Source: UBA5314 sp964635975 (GTDB lineage Bacteria > Bacillota > Syntrophomonadia > Syntrophomonadales > Syntrophomonadaceae). Taken from it: a stretch of 64,000 nucleotides of DNA. The notes below the pieces were generated by a model. That model worked only from the letters and a program-made list of their open reading frames with translations. It did not search any database and was not told the origin of the DNA. The stretch lies in the NCBI GenBank assembly GCA_964635975.1, contig CAZWPO010000004.1:72083-136082 (forward strand), given 5' to 3'. Positions 60,246-64,000 of this stretch are shown in pieces. How positions within the stretch are numbered: position 1 is the first letter of the stretch; the number at the start of each line of letters is the position of its first letter. The translations under genes and the position numbers were made by a program.

Positions 60246-61556
60246 ATGTTTAAAGATATGAAACAGGCCTTGATTGAAAATATCGTTATTGTGCTGCTGG
60301 CAATCTTTCTGGTTGGACCGGTATGTGATCCGGTTCTTGCAGACGATGAAGCTTTGCAGATTATTTCGGAATCAGCCGTATTGATGGATGCCAAAACCGG
60401 GCAGGTTTTATATGAGAAGAACATGCATGAGAAGCTATATCCAGCGTCCATTACTAAAATACTGACCATTCTGCTGGCAATTGAGAAAGGCAATCTAAGT
60501 GATACTGTTACCATGTCCCGCGAGGCGGTTTTCTCAGTACCCAGGTGGACTTCGCATATTGCCCTGGACGAAGGTGAGCAGATTACTGTGGAGCAGGCCT
60601 TGATGGCAGCCATCCTGCCATCGGCCAACGATGCATGCAATGGTATTGCTGAACATATCGGCGGCAGCATCTCCAGTTTCACCCAGTTGATGAACCAGCG
60701 CGCCCGTGAAGCCGGGGCCCTAAACAGCAGCTTCGTCAATCCGCATGGCCTGCCAGACGATATGCAGCTGACCACTGCTTACGATATGGCCATGATCACT
60801 CGCGCTGCCCTTCAGAATAACCGGTTTAAAGAACTAATCGGCACCGTGCGCTATACTATTCCTCCTACCAACAAACAACCTGAATGCCGGGATTTATGGT
60901 CGGAGCACAGGATGCTGACCACCAACCGCTTCTATTATCAGGGAGTAATAGGCGGCAAGACCGGTTACACCAGGGAATCACAGAATACCCTGGTAACAGC
61001 AGCCAGGCGCGGTGACCGCGAACTTATAGCAGTTGTTATGAGAAGTGAGGACTTTGGAGTATATAAAGACACTATAACTCTATTTGATTACGGATTTAAC
61101 CAGTTTGTGGAGACCAGCATTCCGCTTACTGCTCCAAACGTGGACACCGCCCATGACCAGGATGAAACCCAAGCCATACAGTGTATTTTGGATCAAAACC
61201 AGGGCATAAGCATTAAACGGCTGCTGCATAAAAATATCAATCCGGAAGCCATTGCCTGTGATTACAACCTGATGGAGAATAGCGAGAACAAAGAGGCGTG
61301 TTTGATAACGAACATTCATATTAATAATGCCAATAAGCTGATGTATTATGATCTGGGTTCAGTTAATCTGTATGGCACTCTTTTGAGCACTGACCGCTGG
61401 GCATGGACCAGCACCCTTTTTAAGGTTGTCAAAATAATCATATCTATTGTGGCGGGTGTTTTTGCTCTGCTTTTTATAGCGCGCTGCTTTTTCAAAACCC
61501 GCAGAAAGATAAAGAGCAGTAAATCCCGCTCACGAGTATATCGGTTACCGCGTTGA
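60246..61556 (+). CDS. dacF: D-alanyl-D-alanine carboxypeptidase (PBP5/DacF family)
   Basis: Protein of 436 residues. Signal peptide (IVIVLLAIFLVGPVCDPVLA), then the serine peptidase S11 domain with all active-site motifs: Ser68-x-x-Lys71 (PASITK), Ser126-x-Asn128 (PSAND) and Lys238-Thr-Gly240. A C-terminal beta domain and a final membrane span (about 390-412) followed by Arg/Lys-rich cytoplasmic residues anchor it. It trims the terminal D-Ala of peptidoglycan stem peptides. The anchor is a true span rather than the amphipathic helix of classical PBP5. The symbol is by family resemblance. Confidence 0.9.
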   Translation: MFKDMKQALIENIVIVLLAIFLVGPVCDPVLADDEALQIISESAVLMDAKTGQVLYEKNMHEKLYPASITKILTILLAIEKGNLSDTVTMSREAVFSVPRWTSHIALDEGEQITVEQALMAAILPSANDACNGIAEHIGGSISSFTQLMNQRAREAGALNSSFVNPHGLPDDMQLTTAYDMAMITRAALQNNRFKELIGTVRYTIPPTNKQPECRDLWSEHRMLTTNRFYYQGVIGGKTGYTRESQNTLVTAARRGDRELIAVVMRSEDFGVYKDTITLFDYGFNQFVETSIPLTAPNVDTAHDQDETQAIQCILDQNQGISIKRLLHKNINPEAIACDYNLMENSENKEACLITNIHINNANKLMYYDLGSVNLYGTLLSTDRWAWTSTLFKVVKIIISIVAGVFALLFIARCFFKTRRKIKSSKSRSRVYRLPR

Positions 61557-61567
61557 GATCAGCTTTA

Positions 61568-63841
61568 TTAAAACAGAGAACCCTGTTCGGGCGGCATGGG
61601 GAAGCGCACATAAAAAGTGGTGCCTCGGAGGCCGGTCTCAAAGTCGATCCTGGCATTGTGGCGCGCAGCAATACTATAGCAGACCGCCAGTCCTAAACCG
61701 GTTCCATTGTCTTTGGTAGTTACAAAAGGAGTGCCGATTCTGGGTATCAAATTGGGATCCAGGCCGTGCCCCTGATCTCTGATATACAAAATAATTTCTC
61801 TCCCTTGCGCCATAGTTCCTATGGTTAGAACACCGCCCGGGGACATTGCCTCAAGTCCGTTTCTAGCCATATTGAGGATCATCTGCCGAATTTCGCTAGC
61901 ATCAATTAGCGGTATAGGGGGTTTAGAGAGATCCAGTTCTACATCCATACCCATGTAATTAGCGTCGGCTTGAATCATGGGATAGATGGACTTAACTGTA
62001 TCGTCCAGGTACTGGGGCTGCAGCTCAACTCTTTTATCCTTGGCCATGCCCAGGAATTCGGAAATAATTGCATTGGCCCGGTCAAGTTCCTCAATCATGA
62101 GCTCAAAAAAGCTAATATCCTTGGCATATTCCTCTTTGGCACTTAACATCTGCAGGAATCCCCGTATCGAAGTCATGGGATTCCTAATTTCGTGTCCGAT
62201 GCTGGCTGCCATCTCGCCCACCAGGTTCAGTTGATCAAGCCGGGCCAGGTTGGCTTCTATCTCTTTGTGCTCGCTTACATCCTGAGCGCTTACCAGTGCA
62301 CAATTTAAACCGTTCATACTAACGGCCACCACTGATCCTAAAACAGTGATTACCTGACCTGAACGGGTGCTAAGCATATGTTCATCCAGGTTCACTTCCC
62401 CTTTTCTTCTAAGATCCTCCTGCATTTGCGATATGTGTTGCGCATCCATGATTATATTCAATTCTTTTATGCTATGCCCGATTATCTCTTCACGACTGTA
62501 GCCTAAAGCGTCCAAACACTTTTGATTCGCCTCTATAAATCTTCCATCCTCTATATTGAGGATAGCCATAGCCATGGGACTTGAATCAAAGGCTTTATAA
62601 AACCGTTCCTCAGACTGTCTTAAAGATTCTAAGATTCGTTTATACGGGCTGATATCCCTGATTGATTCTATGGCTCCTACTGTACTGCCCATGCTGTCAT
62701 AGAGCAAAGACGCCTTGCCCTGTACAAAAATGCCTGATTCACCTATTTCCGGGCAGAAAGCTTCCACAGTCAAATGCCCTTTCTTCCGTCTAAAGTTCAA
62801 GTAGGCCTTTTCTCTTTCTTCATTCGATGTCTGCAGCAGGTCAAGAATAATTGGTCTGCGTTCACCATAGAAAGGTAAAGCATATTGGTATTCGCCCTTC
62901 CCCAGCATTGACTCGGCTGTTACTCCGCTCATCTCTTCAATAGCCCTATTCCAGGCAATAACTTTGCCCTGTTCGTCGATAACAAAAGTAGCATCAGGAA
63001 GGAAATCGATGATATCCCTCATTCTCTGCTGCGATTCCTCGAGGGCATACTCCATTTGTTTGCGCTCCGTTATATCGATGCCATGTGCCAGGATATATTC
63101 TTCTTCCGCGATCTGTATTTTACACGCGGAAATAAGACATGCCCGTTTTTGACCGTTTGCGGACCGATAGCTGCTCTCATAATTCGTTATTGTACCTGTC
63201 TTTTCTAGGGACTTAAGGAGTTTATCACGTCGTTTGTAATTTTCGAAAAGGCCCAGATCCTCATAGGTCCGCCCTATTACCTCTTCTCGGGTATAGCCCA
63301 TGGTTTCGATAAACTTAAGGTTGGCATCAATAATTACCCCATCATGCAGACGGGTTATGGTCTTCATTACCGGACTTAAGTGAAAAGCTTTGGAAAACCT
63401 TTCTTCTGACTGGCGCAGGGCCTCCTCGCTTTTCCTAAGACTGCTTATATCCTTGAGCACCCATAGTATATGCGGCAAGCCATCAATATAGATGATTTCC
63501 AAAGATACTAGATAGGATCTAATTTCACCCCATTTTGAACTGAACCTAACTTCATGGTTGTTTCTAATATATCCCTTCTTATAAAGCTCTCCTATCGTAA
63601 AGCTCCGTTCCTCTAGATCAACCCAGACATTCAATTCACTGGCCGTACGCCCGATAGCCTCGTGCCTTTTGTATCCCGATATTTCTTCAAATGCAGTGTT
63701 TACTTCTACGTAGCGACCCTCTGCCAAAGTTGTAATCGCCATAACATCCGGATTATTATAAAAAGCACTGGCGAATTTATCCTCTAGCTGAACATGAGCC
63801 TTCCTACACGGATTGTGCTCAGCGATATGCTGCAGATACAA
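61568..63841 (-). CDS. Multi-PAS sensor histidine kinase
   Basis: Protein of 757 residues starting at TTG with GGAGG 9 bases upstream. Four PAS domains in tandem (about 20-140, 145-265, 270-395 and 400-515; three begin with SEERF or similar and share MEDGRFIEANQKCLDALGYSREEIIG-type cores). No membrane span, so it is cytoplasmic. The kinase core starts with the phospho-acceptor His550 in GHEIRNPMTSIRGFLQML; N, G1 and G2 boxes follow (ILNMARNGLEAM, IRDQGHGLDP, TGLGLAVCYS). The core resembles sporulation KinA-type kinases. No response regulator is adjacent. It converges with dacF, 11 bp apart. Confidence 0.9.
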   Translation of the reverse strand: MYLQHIAEHNPCRKAHVQLEDKFASAFYNNPDVMAITTLAEGRYVEVNTAFEEISGYKRHEAIGRTASELNVWVDLEERSFTIGELYKKGYIRNNHEVRFSSKWGEIRSYLVSLEIIYIDGLPHILWVLKDISSLRKSEEALRQSEERFSKAFHLSPVMKTITRLHDGVIIDANLKFIETMGYTREEVIGRTYEDLGLFENYKRRDKLLKSLEKTGTITNYESSYRSANGQKRACLISACKIQIAEEEYILAHGIDITERKQMEYALEESQQRMRDIIDFLPDATFVIDEQGKVIAWNRAIEEMSGVTAESMLGKGEYQYALPFYGERRPIILDLLQTSNEEREKAYLNFRRKKGHLTVEAFCPEIGESGIFVQGKASLLYDSMGSTVGAIESIRDISPYKRILESLRQSEERFYKAFDSSPMAMAILNIEDGRFIEANQKCLDALGYSREEIIGHSIKELNIIMDAQHISQMQEDLRRKGEVNLDEHMLSTRSGQVITVLGSVVAVSMNGLNCALVSAQDVSEHKEIEANLARLDQLNLVGEMAASIGHEIRNPMTSIRGFLQMLSAKEEYAKDISFFELMIEELDRANAIISEFLGMAKDKRVELQPQYLDDTVKSIYPMIQADANYMGMDVELDLSKPPIPLIDASEIRQMILNMARNGLEAMSPGGVLTIGTMAQGREIILYIRDQGHGLDPNLIPRIGTPFVTTKDNGTGLGLAVCYSIAARHNARIDFETGLRGTTFYVRFPMPPEQGSLF

Positions 63842-64000
63842 AGAAAAGTCCTCCCTCGCAAACCACCCTCATTCCCACATAAAATAATTTAGCATAGACA
63901 CGTTTAGAAACAGGTCGAATACAGAAAAACCCTTAAACCAACTTACTATCGGAATAATGAGTTAATCCCAAATAATGGTATACCTTTAGGCGTTAAATTG
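63842..64000. other. Window edge, non-coding
   Basis: AT-rich leader of the histidine kinase gene with the ribosome site GGAGG at about 63851-63855; no further feature visible. Confidence 0.5.

Overview
The window reads as chromosomal DNA of a spore-forming, anaerobic Bacillota (Clostridia), most likely a relative of Syntrophomonas. This is inferred from gene content and style: strong purine-rich ribosome binding sites, frequent TTG/GTG starts, a SleB-type cortex hydrolase, DacF-type carboxypeptidase, PadR and MerR regulators, copper-amine-oxidase N-terminal and SLH domains on secreted proteins, an acyl-CoA dehydrogenase and several 2[4Fe-4S] proteins. No rRNA, tRNA, CRISPR array, intact transposase or prophage was found. 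One assembly gap (100 N) lies at 1146-1245.

Region by region. 1-5.7 kb: the 3' part of a cell-surface protein of near-identical 93-residue repeats, a secreted copper-amine-oxidase/glycosidase-like protein, and a DUF2975 / small HTH / DUF4173 membrane operon. 5.9-8.5 kb: an unrecognised 439-residue protein and several very small genes around a perfect 40-bp palindromic terminator. 9-10.8 kb: a Tat-exported four-cluster iron-sulfur protein and a cytochrome b subunit without a catalytic subunit. 11-20 kb: SleB hydrolase, amino acid permease, DUF3160 lipoprotein operon, NfeD/SPFH pair, acyl-CoA dehydrogenase. 20.7-31.5 kb: YheT-like hydrolase, DedA protein with a non-standard start, phosphodiesterase, methyltransferase, EFR1-type flavodoxin/ferredoxin, cytochrome b5-like lipoprotein, QueG-like iron-sulfur protein, SLH-chagasin protein, a CheX-receiver fusion and a thioesterase. 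31.8-42.6 kb: MerR and two PadR systems with clear operators, RsgA, a YkpA-type ABC-F ATPase, a NYN/OST-HTH protein and a UvrD-like helicase. 43-50 kb: a fibronectin/copper-amine-oxidase surface protein, a dead PAS-kinase fragment, an ECF sigma operon, and an Lsa-like ABC-F gene with a leader that looks like an antibiotic-type attenuator. 49.4-54.9 kb is the accessory zone: truncated MerR, RHH/PIN toxin-antitoxin pair, FAH-family enzyme, a 33-bp perfect inverted repeat, antitoxin and XRE remnants, an AAA ATPase, a 52-residue Cys protein and an SPFH + ribbon-helix-helix pair. 55-63.8 kb: toroid-fold protein, a GntR-controlled ABC exporter, a second EFR1 protein, an XRE-controlled membrane protein, a DacF-like carboxypeptidase and a multi-PAS histidine kinase.

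The strongest candidates for undescribed biology are the leader of the ABC-F gene (uORF plus three mutually exclusive pairing elements, 48167-48345), the SPFH/RHH module with three 11-bp phased repeats upstream, the orphan iron-sulfur/cytochrome b module, and two families of dispersed intergenic hairpin repeats.
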